From the NCBI RefSeq assembly GCF_018613675.1, contig NZ_JAGGPQ010000006.1, positions 1 through 64,000 on the forward strand: a stretch of 64,000 bases of DNA, given 5' to 3'. The first letter of the stretch is position 1. Each line of letters starts with the position of its first letter. A program made the position numbers and the translations under genes. This document shows positions 8,503 through 17,247 of this stretch, in pieces. The notes beneath the pieces were generated by a model. It was not told the DNA's origin, did not search any database, and saw only the letters and a list, made by a program, of their open reading frames with translations. Source of the stretch: Arthrobacter sp. ISL-85. Lineage in GTDB: Bacteria; Actinomycetota; Actinomycetes; Actinomycetales; Micrococcaceae.

Positions 8503-9570
8503 ATGGCTTTCCCAACCCGCGGCCAACGCCGCAGCCGCGCACTCGCGGTGCGCCCCGCCGTCGTACTCCTTGGTACAGCGCTCCTTGGCCCAGCCGCGCT
8601 GGCAGGCTGCGCCGATCCCGGCGCATCGGCCGCCGGCAACCCCAGCGGAGGCGCACAGACGACGGCGGCCCGCAACGGCGTCGTGTACAACACGTCACCG
8701 GACCAGCAGCGGATCCGGGCCGGGAAGGACGCGGCGCTCGCCGCCAAGGTCCCCGAACTGATCGGCAAGGACGGCAAGCTGACCGTGGCCACCACGGCCG
8801 GGTCCATCCCGCTGTCCTTCCACGCCACGGACGACAAGACGCCGATCGGCTCCGAACTGGACATCGCCCAGCTGGTGGCGGACAAGCTGGGCCTGGAACT
8901 CGATGTCCAGGTCACGTCCTGGGAGAACTGGCCCCTCAAAACTCAGTCCGGGGACTTTGAGGCCGTGTTCTCCAACGTGGGCGTGAACAAGGACCGGGTG
9001 AAACTGTTCGACTTCGCCAGCTACCGGGCCGCGTACATGGGGTTTGAGGCGAAGAAGTCCTCTGCGTATGACATCAAGGGCGCGGATGACATCTCCGGCC
9101 TGAAAATTTCCGTCGGTTCCGGCACCAACCAGGAAAAGATCCTGCTGGCCTGGAACAAGGAGCTCGAAACCAAGGGCAAGGCGCCGGCCACCCTGCAGCA
9201 CTACTCGTCCGACGCCGACACGATCCTGGCGCTGTCCTCCGGCCGCACAGACCTTAACATCGCGCCGTACCCGTCCACCGTGTACCGGGAGAACACGCGG
9301 GACGACCTGAAGGTGGTGGGCAAGGTCAATGCCGGCTGGCCGTCCGAGACCCTGGTGGCTGCAACAACGCTGCGCGGGAACGGCCTGGCACCGGTGATCT
9401 CCGAGGCCCTCAACGAGGTCATCAAGGACGGCTCCTACGGGAAGGTCCTGGAGCGCTGGGGCCTGTCCGAGGAAGCCCTGCCGGAATCCAAGACCATCAC
9501 AGCGGAGAACTTTGCGGCCACCCAGGCAACCGCCACGGCCGCCCCTTCGCCGTCAGGAAAGGCATCATGA
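8503..9570 (+). CDS. Amino-acid ABC transporter substrate-binding lipoprotein
   Basis: A 355-residue solute-binding protein of SBP family 3. The signal peptide ends in a lipobox LAGC near residue 34, so the mature protein is anchored to the membrane. The core runs through GKLTVATTAGSIPLSFHATDD, then IGSELDIAQLVADKLGLEL, then GDFEAVFSNVGVNKDRVKLFDFASY, the classic fold of polar amino-acid binders. An AAAGGACTTCCC leader precedes the ATG. Its stop overlaps the next start (ATGA at 9567-9570). Placement before two LLM monooxygenases suggests an organosulphur amino acid as ligand; glutamine- or cystine-type ligands remain possible. Confidence 0.93.
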   Translation: MAFPTRGQRRSRALAVRPAVVLLGTALLGPAALAGCADPGASAAGNPSGGAQTTAARNGVVYNTSPDQQRIRAGKDAALAAKVPELIGKDGKLTVATTAGSIPLSFHATDDKTPIGSELDIAQLVADKLGLELDVQVTSWENWPLKTQSGDFEAVFSNVGVNKDRVKLFDFASYRAAYMGFEAKKSSAYDIKGADDISGLKISVGSGTNQEKILLAWNKELETKGKAPATLQHYSSDADTILALSSGRTDLNIAPYPSTVYRENTRDDLKVVGKVNAGWPSETLVAATTLRGNGLAPVISEALNEVIKDGSYGKVLERWGLSEEALPESKTITAENFAATQATATAAPSPSGKAS

Positions 9571-10402
9571 ACGCAGTATCCACCGAAACCGCCCTTGAAG
9601 CTTTCGTCGCCGACTGGCAGGAATGGCACACCGCGCACGAGCGGCAGCGCGCCCACCCCCACGGTTTCCTGGCGGTGACGCACCTGCACTGGCTGGGCAG
9701 CGAACCAGCGCGGCTGGACGGCGCTCCCGGCACCTGGAGTGTGGAGGCCGACGTCGTCCGCGTGGTTTTGGAGGCGGGTGAAAGTCTGCAGCGGGACGGC
9801 AAGGAATTGAACGCTGCAGCCGGGGCAGCGGTTGAATTCGGTCCCATCGAGGAACGCGGCGGCATCAACCTGGTGTCCGGCGACACGTGATTGAGCTCGC
9901 CAAGCGCGGCGGCGAGTACATCGTGCGGCCGCGCCATCCGGAGAACGCGCTTCTCCGGGACTACCAGGGCACGCCCGCCTTCTCGCCGGATGCGGCGTAC
10001 GCGGTGCGGGGGACGTTCGTGCCGTTCGAGGTGCCGCGGCCCACCACGGTGGGCGCCGCCGTCGAGGGCATCCAGCATGTTTATGAGGCGGCGGGCGAGA
10101 TCCGCTTCAAGCTGGCCGGCCAGGAACTGTCGCTGACGGCGTTCAACGGCCACGCCCCCGGGTCCCTGCTGGTGTTGTTCACGGACCAGACCTCGGGTAA
10201 GACCACTTACCCTGCCAACCGGTCGCTCTCGGTGGTGCCGGCCGCGGACGGATCCGTGCTCCTGGACTTCAACCGCGCCGTGAACCTGCCGTGCGCCTAC
10301 ACCGACCTGGCCACCTGCCCGCTGCCGCCGGCCGAAAACCGGCTGCCTGTGGCCATCGAGGCCGGCGAGAAGATTCCCTACGAACGTCAGGACCAGCAGT
10401 GA
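9567..10402 (+). pseudogene. DUF1684 protein gene split by an apparent -1 frameshift
   Basis: Two overlapping reading frames together make one DUF1684 protein of about 279 residues, the family's usual size. Frame 1 covers 9567-9890 (107 residues, ending SGDT). Frame 2 continues from 9887 (IELAKRGGEYIVRPRHP...). Adding one G inside ACGTGATT would restore ACG GTG ATT GAG and join the frames without loss. This points to a single-base deletion, either real or a sequence error. A GTGA overlap would allow re-initiation at GTG 9887, giving a split but possibly functional product. DUF1684 proteins are often found beside LLM oxidoreductases; their role is not established. The stop overlaps the next gene's GTG start. 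Confidence 0.8.
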
Positions 10403-11454
10403 GTACTTCTTCATGGCCAGGCTTCCTGGCAATCGAGCTCGACGGCGCCGGCTGGGTTGGTGCGGACATCGCCCGTGCGGTGCTGGCCGCCGAGTCCGCC
10501 GGCTTCCATGCGGCCACGTTCACCGACGCGCCGGCTCCGGGCCGGGCCAACGCGCTGCAGCGGGCGGCGTTCGCGGGGCCGGTTTCCCGGACCATTGCGC
10601 TGGTGCCCGAGGTGGACACCGTCTATACGGAGCCGTTCCACATCTCCACCCAGCTGGCCAGCCTGGACTACGTGTCCGGTGGCAGGGCCGGGTGGATCGT
10701 GACGGCGGCTGAGTCGCCGGAGGCTGCTGCCGCCGTGGGGCGTTCTTCCGCGACCGGCGCCGCGCTGGGGCAGGAGGCCGCCGCGTCCATCGAGGTGTCC
10801 CGCCGGCTGTGGGACTCCTGGGAGGACGACGCCGTGATCCGCGATGTTGCCACCGGCCGGTACATCGACGTGGACAAGCTGCATTATGTGGACTTTGAGA
10901 CGCCTGCCGGTTTCGCCGGTGCCGGCTACTCCGTCAAGGGACCGTCCATCATTCCGCGGCCGCTGCAGGGACAGCTGCCGGTGCTTGCTGTTGCTTCGTT
11001 GATCGGTGACGGCCTTGTACCGGCGGACGCCGTGGATGCCGTGCTGGTCTCTGCGCCAACTGCTGAGCTGCTGGCTGCCGAGGTCCGCGACGTGCGGGCC
11101 CGGCTGGGTGCTTCGGTTGCAGTGGTTGCCGAGCTCGACGTCGTCCTCGACTCCCTGGGGCAGGCGGCGGCTTCGCGTCGTGAATCGTTCGACGGCGGCC
11201 GGGCGGCTTACGCAGGCACTGCAGCCGGTCTCACCGACTTTCTTGCTGACCTCTTAAAGGAGGCCGACGGCGTGCGGCTGCATCCGGCGTCGCTCTTTGT
11301 TGACCTGGAGGAGCTGGGCCGCCTGGTGCTGCCGGAACTCCGCCGTCGCGGCGCTCTCCGCCCGGTGGTGCAGGACGGCGCCTTCCGCGACCTGCTGGGG
11401 CTTCCGCGCCCCGTCAGCCGTTACGCATCCGCCACGGCTTCAGCCGGAAAGTAG
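10399..11454 (+). CDS. LLM class flavin-dependent oxidoreductase
   Basis: A 351-residue luciferase-like monooxygenase. The typical TIM-barrel blocks are visible: AESAGFHAATFTD, then STQLASLDYVSGGRAGWIVTAA, then SRRLWDSWEDDAV, then YSVKGPSIIPRPLQGQLPVLAVAS. The start GTG at 10399 overlaps the preceding stop (GTGA) and begins VSTSSWPGF. Upstream extension would run through the DUF1684 coding frame. FMNH2 would be used with oxygen to oxidise a sulphur- or nitrogen-containing substrate. It is the shorter of two paralogous LLM enzymes in the operon, a pairing also seen in sulphur-scavenging clusters. Confidence 0.9.
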   Translation: MSTSSWPGFLAIELDGAGWVGADIARAVLAAESAGFHAATFTDAPAPGRANALQRAAFAGPVSRTIALVPEVDTVYTEPFHISTQLASLDYVSGGRAGWIVTAAESPEAAAAVGRSSATGAALGQEAAASIEVSRRLWDSWEDDAVIRDVATGRYIDVDKLHYVDFETPAGFAGAGYSVKGPSIIPRPLQGQLPVLAVASLIGDGLVPADAVDAVLVSAPTAELLAAEVRDVRARLGASVAVVAELDVVLDSLGQAAASRRESFDGGRAAYAGTAAGLTDFLADLLKEADGVRLHPASLFVDLEELGRLVLPELRRRGALRPVVQDGAFRDLLGLPRPVSRYASATASAGK

Positions 11455-11463
11455 GGGAAAACC

Positions 11464-12837
11464 ATGACACAGCACACCCATGCTAAATCCGAGGTATTCA
11501 AACCGTCCGGCCAGATCCAGTTCGGCGTCTTCTTCCAGGGCGTCAACTCCGGCACCATCTGGAAGGCGCCGGAATCGGGCTCGCAGACCGACTTTGAGTC
11601 CTTCCGCCGCATCGCCCAGACCGCCGAGCGCGGGCTCTTCGCGGCGTTCTTCCTGGGCGAGGGTCTGCGCCTGCGCGAGCACCTGGGCCGGCCGCACGCG
11701 CTGGACGTGGCGGGCCGTCCGGACGCGCAGACCATGCTCGCAGCATTGGCATCGGTGACGAAGAACATCGGCCTGGTGGCCACCCAGAACACCACGTACA
11801 ACGACCCCGCAGACCTGGCCCACCGTCTTGCCTCACTGGATCTGATCTCGGGTGGCCGCGCCGCGTGGAACATCGTGACCACGGACAACGCCTGGACGGG
11901 GGCGAACTTCCGCCGCGGCGGCTACCTGGACCACGCGGACCGGTACAAGCACGCAGAGGCGTTCGTGGAGACGGCCAAGCGGATCTGGGACTCGTGGGAA
12001 ACCGCGGACGGTCCTGCCCGGCGGGTCCTCCATGAGGGCCAGCACTACACGGTGGATGTGACGCCGCGGCTGCCGCGCAGCGCCCAGTACCGGCCCGTGC
12101 TGTTCCAGGCCGGCGACTCGCCGGAGGGCCGGAACTTCGCCGCCCGGCAGGCGGACGTGATCTTCTCCGCCCACCCCAAGTTCGACGATGCCGTGGAGTT
12201 CCGCAAGGACCTGGTGGAGCGGTCCCTGGCCGCCGGGCGCGGGGCGAACGCGGTGCAGATCATGCCGGCCAGCGAGTTCATCCTCGCGGCCACTGCGGAA
12301 GAGGCGGCGGAAAAGAAGGAGTGGGTGCGGAGCCTGCAGATCGGTCCGCAGCAGGCCGTCGCCTACCTGGAGCAGTTCTGGGGCCGCGAGCTGTCGGCGT
12401 ACGATCCGGACGGGCCGCTGCCGGAGATCGATCCCGTGGTGGAGGAAACGTCCGAGACCCGCGGCAGCGGTTTCCACGGGGCCAAGGCCCGGCAGTTGGC
12501 GGACCAGTGGCGTGCGGAAGCCAAGGACAAGGGCCTGTCCATCCGGCAGTTCGTCACCTCCAAGACCGCGCGGATCGACTCCACCTTCACCGGCTCCTAC
12601 ACGGCCGTGGCGGACCAGCTGGCCGAGTACGCCCGTGTTGGCGCGGTGGACGGATTCAACATTTCCCCCTGGCTGATCCCCACCGGCCTCGATGACATCG
12701 TGAACCATCTGGTCCCGGAGCTGCAGGAGCGCGGCGTGTACCCCACGGAGTACCGCGGCAGCACACTCCGCGAAAACCTGGGGCTGGAAACGCCGGTGCG
12801 GTCCGCCGACGAGGCTGCTGAGGCGGTGCGCGCCTGA
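11464..12837 (+). CDS. NtaA/SnaA/DszA-family FMN-dependent monooxygenase
   Basis: A 457-residue FMNH2-dependent monooxygenase of the NtaA/SnaA/DszA/SoxA group. Diagnostic stretches are TAERGLFAAFFLGEGL, the block VTKNIGLVATQNTTYNDPADLA, SLDLISGGRAAWNIVTTDN and VLFQAGDSPEGRNFAARQADVIF. AGGGGAAAACC precedes the ATG. It lies 9 bases after the other LLM gene and closes the operon. Family members oxidise nitrilotriacetate, dibenzothiophene sulphone, or N-acetyl-S-alkylcysteines (Bacillus CmoJ type). Given the amino-acid importer and nearby GNAT, the last is the best guess. A palindromic repeat follows and may terminate transcription. Confidence 0.92.
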   Translation: MTQHTHAKSEVFKPSGQIQFGVFFQGVNSGTIWKAPESGSQTDFESFRRIAQTAERGLFAAFFLGEGLRLREHLGRPHALDVAGRPDAQTMLAALASVTKNIGLVATQNTTYNDPADLAHRLASLDLISGGRAAWNIVTTDNAWTGANFRRGGYLDHADRYKHAEAFVETAKRIWDSWETADGPARRVLHEGQHYTVDVTPRLPRSAQYRPVLFQAGDSPEGRNFAARQADVIFSAHPKFDDAVEFRKDLVERSLAAGRGANAVQIMPASEFILAATAEEAAEKKEWVRSLQIGPQQAVAYLEQFWGRELSAYDPDGPLPEIDPVVEETSETRGSGFHGAKARQLADQWRAEAKDKGLSIRQFVTSKTARIDSTFTGSYTAVADQLAEYARVGAVDGFNISPWLIPTGLDDIVNHLVPELQERGVYPTEYRGSTLRENLGLETPVRSADEAAEAVRA

Positions 12838-12875
12838 TGCGCTGGCCAGGCTTTGCTGCAAGGGCTGGCTTCGCT

Positions 12876-12993
12876 GGAAGGGACGACGACGGCGGCAAGG
12901 TGAGCGCCGTCGTCGGCCCTTCCGCGGGTGGTGCTACCGTCCGGGCTGACACCCGTGGGACAGTCAGGCTGCAGTTGACGGTGTGGGAGCAGT
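12876..12993. repeat. Dispersed palindromic intergenic repeat, copy A (composite)
   Basis: The core at 12876-12923 is an imperfect hairpin. The left arm is GGAAGGGACGACGACGGCG and the right arm is CGCCGTCGTCGGCCCTTCC. It is followed by CGCGGG and then a second small inverted repeat (GTCAGGCTGCAGTTGAC near 12962-12978) and a GGTGTGGGAGCAG tail. The same composite reappears at 40834-40944. It lies between genes that converge, so it may act as a bidirectional terminator or as a REP-type element. Confidence 0.8.
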
Positions 12994-13014
12994 GGGTCTA
13001 GGGCCTGGGTGCCC

Positions 13015-13101
13015 CTAGTCGGTCTCCGGGCCCTGGCAGTAGAAACAGTTCCCGGCATCGCAGTCTTCGGCTGCGTCCTGCTCGGGTTGGTGCTCGTTCA
13101 T
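13015..13101 (-). CDS. 28-residue cysteine-rich small protein
   Basis: A short reading frame encoding 28 residues with a C-x4-C-x2-C arrangement (DCDAGNCFYCQG) in an otherwise acidic peptide. The ATG at 13101 has a good ribosome site (AAAGGAAACGGA), unusually strong for such a short frame. It begins 47 bases after the MatC-like transporter stop on the same strand and is probably co-transcribed with it. The cysteines could bind zinc or an iron-sulphur centre, or sense redox state. I do not recognise a family. Confidence rests on the ribosome site, position and cysteine pattern only. Confidence 0.5.
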   Translation of the reverse strand: MNEHQPEQDAAEDCDAGNCFYCQGPETD

Positions 13102-13147
13102 TCCGTTTCCTTTCAGTGGGGATTTTTGATGTCAGGCGTGTGGCGGG

Positions 13148-14404
13148 CTACAGGATGCCTGTGGGCACCAGCAGTGCCCATGCCATGGCCGGGGCAACCA
13201 GGACAACCGCCCCGGCATAGAACATGAGTTGGCGGTAGACGCGCTGCCGGTCGTCGTCCCGGGCGTTGGCCACCACCAGGGCGCCATCGGTGGAGAAGGG
13301 CGAAACATCCACAACCGTTGCTGCGATGGCCAGGGAAGCGACAGTTCCGGAGGCGCTGAGGCTGCTGGTGGCCAGGAGCGGCCCGGCCATGGGGATGAAG
13401 GCCGTGAGTAGTGCGGTGGAGGACGCGAAGGCGGAGCCCACACCGATGACGTAGGACAGCACGAGCGCGATGAGCAGTGGTGCGCCCAGGGCCAACGCCT
13501 GTTTGGCCAGCGTGTCGATAACACCGATGCGCTGGAGCAGCGAGACATAGGTGATCATGCCCGCCACGAGGAGGACCGTGGACCAGGAGATGCCGCCGAT
13601 GAACGTGCGGTGCTCTTTGATGTTGACCAGCGCCAGCAGGAGGCCGGCGGAGAGGGCAACGAAGCCAATAGGCAGCTGGAAGCCCAAAGTGCACACGAGC
13701 AGCCCCAAGATCAGCACAAGGGTAAGGACCTGTTGGCCGTGGGGCCGGGTTGCCGTGGCGGGGTTTGCAGCACTTCCAGGGCCGCCGCGGGAATCGTGCA
13801 GCCGCCGCAGGAGGACGAAGGCGAAGAGTGTCAGCACGGACAGGATGAGGTTGACCGCGAAGCTCGCGGCGAACAATGCGGTCTGGGAAACCGGGAAGCC
13901 ATTCTTCAACGCGATGTTATGGACCAGCACGCCGGCCACGGACAGCGGAGAAAAGCCGCCGGCGTGGGCGCCGTTGATGATGAACGCCCCCATGAGTACG
14001 GGGTGGAGGCGCGACTCGTAAGCGAAGCCCATGGCCGCCGGGGCGAGGAGCGCGACGGCGGCGGGAGAGAATGTGCCCAGGGACGTCAGTACGGCGGCCA
14101 CGAGGAAGAAAACCCAGGGCAGCAGCATGGTCCGTCCCCGGACAAGGCGAACGCATGCCTGGACAATGATGTCGATGGTGCCGTTTCGTTGGGCCATGCT
14201 GAAGAAGTATGTGACGCCGATAATCGTCAGGACGATGGCGGCCGGAAATTCGGCAAGGATCTCGTTGTCCGTCATGCCCAGCATGAAGTAGCCAACGCCG
14301 AAAGAGGCCACCAGCCCCATCACGCCAATGTTCAGCGGCCACTTTGTGGCAACGATGAACATCACCACCAGGATGACAAGCGGGATGATTTGGGTGGCTG
14401 TCAT
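13148..14404 (-). CDS. MatC-like / SLC13-type carboxylate permease
   Basis: A 418-residue membrane protein with about 11-12 hydrophobic segments. Its N-terminal half matches the dicarboxylate carrier MatC N-terminal family. Signature regions are PAAIVLTIIGVTYFFSMAQ, GTFSPAAVALLAPAAMGFA, NGAHAGGFSPLSVAG and, in the second half, FASSTALLTAFIPMAGPLL and VVDVSPFSTDGALVVANA. The paired polar loops (SPLSVAG, SPFSTDG) are typical re-entrant substrate sites of this superfamily. The MTATQIIP start at 14404 has GGAG 6 bases upstream; longer forms add a non-conserved, soluble tail. The likely substrate is a di- or tricarboxylate, fitting the neighbouring PrpF/TcuA genes. Confidence 0.88.
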   Translation of the reverse strand: MTATQIIPLVILVVMFIVATKWPLNIGVMGLVASFGVGYFMLGMTDNEILAEFPAAIVLTIIGVTYFFSMAQRNGTIDIIVQACVRLVRGRTMLLPWVFFLVAAVLTSLGTFSPAAVALLAPAAMGFAYESRLHPVLMGAFIINGAHAGGFSPLSVAGVLVHNIALKNGFPVSQTALFAASFAVNLILSVLTLFAFVLLRRLHDSRGGPGSAANPATATRPHGQQVLTLVLILGLLVCTLGFQLPIGFVALSAGLLLALVNIKEHRTFIGGISWSTVLLVAGMITYVSLLQRIGVIDTLAKQALALGAPLLIALVLSYVIGVGSAFASSTALLTAFIPMAGPLLATSSLSASGTVASLAIAATVVDVSPFSTDGALVVANARDDDRQRVYRQLMFYAGAVVLVAPAMAWALLVPTGIL

Positions 14405-14548
14405 GGCCTGCTCCGATGTGGTGGTGACCGCTGGTTTGGCGACGACGTTACCCGCCGCCCCGGGCCCAGCAACAGCCAGCCATGGGGAACGGCGCGCCGC
14501 GGTGGGTTCAGAAGCCGCTTCAGGAAAACCCCAGATCACTCAAAACCG

Positions 14549-14583
14549 CGGTTCGCCCGGGGCGTGGCGCCCCGGGCGAACCG
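14549..14583 (-). terminator. Strong hairpin terminator after the DctA-like gene
   Basis: A perfect 16-bp stem (CGGTTCGCCCGGGGCG and its complement) with a 3-base loop lies 28 bases past the symporter stop. Read on the minus strand it runs into GGTTTTGAG, a short T-run, as expected for Rho-independent termination. It probably separates the prpF-dctA transcript from the MatC-like transporter unit. Confidence 0.8.
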
Positions 14584-14610
14584 TCGTGGTATCCGTGTTT
14601 GATGCAGCGG

Positions 14611-15921
14611 TCAGTGCGCCAGGGCGGGTTCGGCCAACTGCACCTTTTCCGCTTCGGTGGGCACGAAGCCTGCCTGGAGCTCGGACCGGAGCTTGGCCAT
14701 GTCCAGCTCACCCTGCCACTTGGCGATTGCCACGCAGGAGACTATGTTGCAGACCGTGCTGGTGAGCGCGCGGGCCTCGCTCATAAAGCGGTCGATGCCA
14801 ACGATCAGGGCCACGCCGGCTACGGGAAGGGTGGGCATGACAGTCAGGGTCGCCACCAGGGCCACGAAACCACTTCCGGTGACGCCCGCCGCGCCCTTCG
14901 AGGTCAGCAGCATCATGCCGAGCATCAGCAGGATCTGGCCCCAGCTGAGGTGGATGTCGCAGGCCTGGGCGATGAACATGGAGGCGAGGGTGAGGTAGAT
15001 GGCCGTACCGGTGAGGTTGAAGGAGTAGCCGGTGGGGACCACAAGCCCTACGACGCTGCGGTCGCAGCCGATCCGTTCGAGCTTCGACAGCAGGCGCGGC
15101 AGGACGGGTTCGCTGGAGGACGTGGCCAGGACGATCAGGAATTCATCCTTGAAGTAGCGCAGGATCTGCCACAGGCTGAAGCCGGTCATCTTTGCCAGGA
15201 CGCCCAGGCCAACCACCACGAAGGCGATGCAGGCCACGTAGAAGGCAAGGATCAGCATGCCGAGGTTACCGATGGAGTGCGGGCCGTACTTGCCCACGGT
15301 GAAGGCCATGGCCCCGAAGGCTCCCAGCGGGGCCACCTTCATGATGTAGCCGAACATGATGAAGAGCAGCTTGTTGAAGCTGTTGACCACATCCAGTGCC
15401 AGCTTGCCCGGTCCGCCGAGCTTGCTGAAGGCGAAGCCGCACAGCAGGGCAATGACCAGCACGGGCAGGACCTCACCGTCGGCGAAGGCGCCAACAAAGG
15501 TGGTGGGGATGATGCTCAGGATGAAGTCCACGGGGTTGCTGCTGGGCAGCTGCGTGGTGTACTTCTGCGCCACCGAGGAGTCCAGGTGCGTGGGATCGAT
15601 GTGCATGCCGGCGCCGGGCTGGAACAGCGTCACCGCGGCCAGGCCCAGGGCCAGGGCGAGTGCGGTCAGTGCGTAGAAGAGGCCCAGCGAACGGATCAGG
15701 GTGGGGCCCACCTTCCTGGTGTCCCGCAGGGAGGTGATGCCTCCGACGATGGTGCAGAACACGATGGGGGCGATCATGAACTTCACGAGTTTCACGAATC
15801 CGTCGCCGATGGGCTTCAGGGACGAGCCGAGGTCCGGCCAGAGTGCGCCTACAACGACGCCGAGGGCGACTCCGATGAGTACCTGGACATACAGGTGTCC
15901 GAGAACGGATTTGATCTTCAT
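14611..15921 (-). CDS. dctA: DctA-like dicarboxylate/amino acid:cation symporter
   Basis: A 436-residue secondary transporter of the DAACS family. Key motifs are VKFMIAPIVFCTIVGGI, the serine-rich hairpin ATSSSEPVLPRLLSKLE, VVPTGYSFNLTGTAIYL (a transmembrane substrate/cation site) and LTSKGAAGVTGSGFV. These are characteristic of DctA rather than glutamate carriers. The ATG at 15921 has AGGAAG upstream; upstream in-frame sequence is not protein-like. It follows the PrpF-family gene by 55 bases on the same strand and ends at a strong terminator. It most likely imports a C4 dicarboxylate or related acid with protons or sodium. The gene name is by family resemblance. Confidence 0.93.
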   Translation of the reverse strand: MKIKSVLGHLYVQVLIGVALGVVVGALWPDLGSSLKPIGDGFVKLVKFMIAPIVFCTIVGGITSLRDTRKVGPTLIRSLGLFYALTALALALGLAAVTLFQPGAGMHIDPTHLDSSVAQKYTTQLPSSNPVDFILSIIPTTFVGAFADGEVLPVLVIALLCGFAFSKLGGPGKLALDVVNSFNKLLFIMFGYIMKVAPLGAFGAMAFTVGKYGPHSIGNLGMLILAFYVACIAFVVVGLGVLAKMTGFSLWQILRYFKDEFLIVLATSSSEPVLPRLLSKLERIGCDRSVVGLVVPTGYSFNLTGTAIYLTLASMFIAQACDIHLSWGQILLMLGMMLLTSKGAAGVTGSGFVALVATLTVMPTLPVAGVALIVGIDRFMSEARALTSTVCNIVSCVAIAKWQGELDMAKLRSELQAGFVPTEAEKVQLAEPALAH

Positions 15922-15976
15922 TGAACAACTTCCTGGTTGGTGCGGCCCGGCTGATGACGGGGCAAAGAGGTAGGGG

Positions 15977-17119
15977 TTAGGCGGACAACTCGGCGGCCTG
16001 GGCCACGTCGATGTCCGCGGTGGCGATGTGGCGGGCCGCCCGGTGGAGGGCCACTTCGCTGACGGCGCCGGCGTCATCGGTGATGATTTCGGCGGTGATG
16101 ACACCTGCGGGCGTGCCTACCCGCAGCAGACGGGGACTTCCGGCGCTGGTGGAGGACGATTGGCCGGCTGCATTTGCTACGACCGATGACTGCAGCGAGG
16201 CTGCCAGGGCAACTGCCACGGCTGAGGTCAGGCCGATGGCGGGGTGGGGGGTGAACATGGACAGCATCCGCACCCGCACGTCGTGGCTGCCGGCAGTGAT
16301 GGTTGTTCCGTCCGCGGCGATGTAGTCGCCGGCAGGCGCCACAACCCCGACTTTCGGGACAGCGTTCTGCGGGGGATCCTCAGGCTTCCGCAGCCCCATG
16401 ATGAGGCCGGCGGATGCCCGTGCCGCGATAAGCGTAGGCAGCTGCGCGGTGAGGTTGTCCGTCATCGAGGAAAGATCGACTTCGGCCTGGTCGGCTGCGA
16501 GGAGCACGGCAGGGGCGCCGGCGTCCACCATTGTGGCACTGAGGGTTCTGCCGTTGACCTGGAGCTGGTCCACCGTGTTGCCGGTAGGCAGGAGTGCGCC
16601 GGTGTTCTGGCCCCAGGGGCCGTGGAACGAGAGGCTGACCGGAACACCGGCTGCGCTGCTGCCCGGAACCCGGGCCAGGCCGGACTTGGGAATGTGGCCG
16701 CCGGGAGTGGGGACAGTTCCGCTGAGCACGGCGCCGGAAGTCACGTGGCGCATGCGGACCTTGGTCATGCCGTCCCGGGCGGGAACGATGCCTGTCTGGA
16801 CTGCGAACAGGGCAATGGCCGTGGCGCAGTTGCCGCAGTTGGAACCCAGCTCAACCGTTGGATCGCCGATCCCCACCTGGGCGAAGAGATAGTCAAGGTC
16901 TGCCTCGGCGCCGGGGGTAGCCCAGATGACCGCAGCCTTTGACGTGGTGGACGTTCCGCCCCCGACGCCGTCCAGCTGCCGCGCATCCGCTGCGCCGAAA
17001 GCGGCTGACAGCAGTGCGGGGATTTCCTCACGGGTGGGGGCGTGGAGGGCCACGTCCCTGGCATCGAAGAGCCAGCACTTGCTGGTGCCGCCCCGGTACC
17101 AACGTCCTTTGAGTCCCAC
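15977..17119 (-). CDS. PrpF-family isomerase (aconitate/oxalomesaconate isomerase-like)
   Basis: A 380-residue protein of the PrpF/DUF453 group (diaminopimelate-epimerase fold). Signature elements are the N-terminal WYRGGTSKCWLF, the block ARQLDGVGGGTSTTSKAAVI, the conserved LGSNCGNCATAIALFA with its catalytic cysteine, and GLIMGLRKPEDP. Members isomerise 2-methylaconitate, trans-aconitate or 4-oxalomesaconate double bonds without cofactor. With a tricarballylate-dehydrogenase-like gene and two carboxylate carriers close by, aconitate isomerisation feeding the TCA cycle is the most likely job. It is divergent from a LysR gene that probably controls it. Confidence 0.88.
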   Translation of the reverse strand: MGLKGRWYRGGTSKCWLFDARDVALHAPTREEIPALLSAAFGAADARQLDGVGGGTSTTSKAAVIWATPGAEADLDYLFAQVGIGDPTVELGSNCGNCATAIALFAVQTGIVPARDGMTKVRMRHVTSGAVLSGTVPTPGGHIPKSGLARVPGSSAAGVPVSLSFHGPWGQNTGALLPTGNTVDQLQVNGRTLSATMVDAGAPAVLLAADQAEVDLSSMTDNLTAQLPTLIAARASAGLIMGLRKPEDPPQNAVPKVGVVAPAGDYIAADGTTITAGSHDVRVRMLSMFTPHPAIGLTSAVAVALAASLQSSVVANAAGQSSSTSAGSPRLLRVGTPAGVITAEIITDDAGAVSEVALHRAARHIATADIDVAQAAELSA

Positions 17120-17142
17120 TGTGTTTCTCCCTCGTAACTTGC

Positions 17143-17165
17143 AGGTGCTCTACTTCACAGCACCT
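17143..17165. promoter_or_regulatory. Inverted repeat in the PrpF/LysR divergent promoter
   Basis: AGGTGCT and AGCACCT face each other across 9 bases between the divergent PrpF-family and LysR genes. An interrupted dyad of this kind in a divergent LysR promoter is the expected form of the regulator's recognition site. Binding is inferred from position only. Confidence 0.4.
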
Positions 17166-17247
17166 TGTACTTCTACGATCCGGGATGGGAGCCTTCAGCA
17201 CAATCACAAATAAATGGACGACTATCTACTTTTGCTAAACTCAGTGC

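Noticed and set aside
14482..15924. A 480-residue open frame opposite the DctA-like gene.
   Set aside because: It is rich in His, Gln and Gly with no hydrophobic spans, the usual antisense of a membrane-protein gene.
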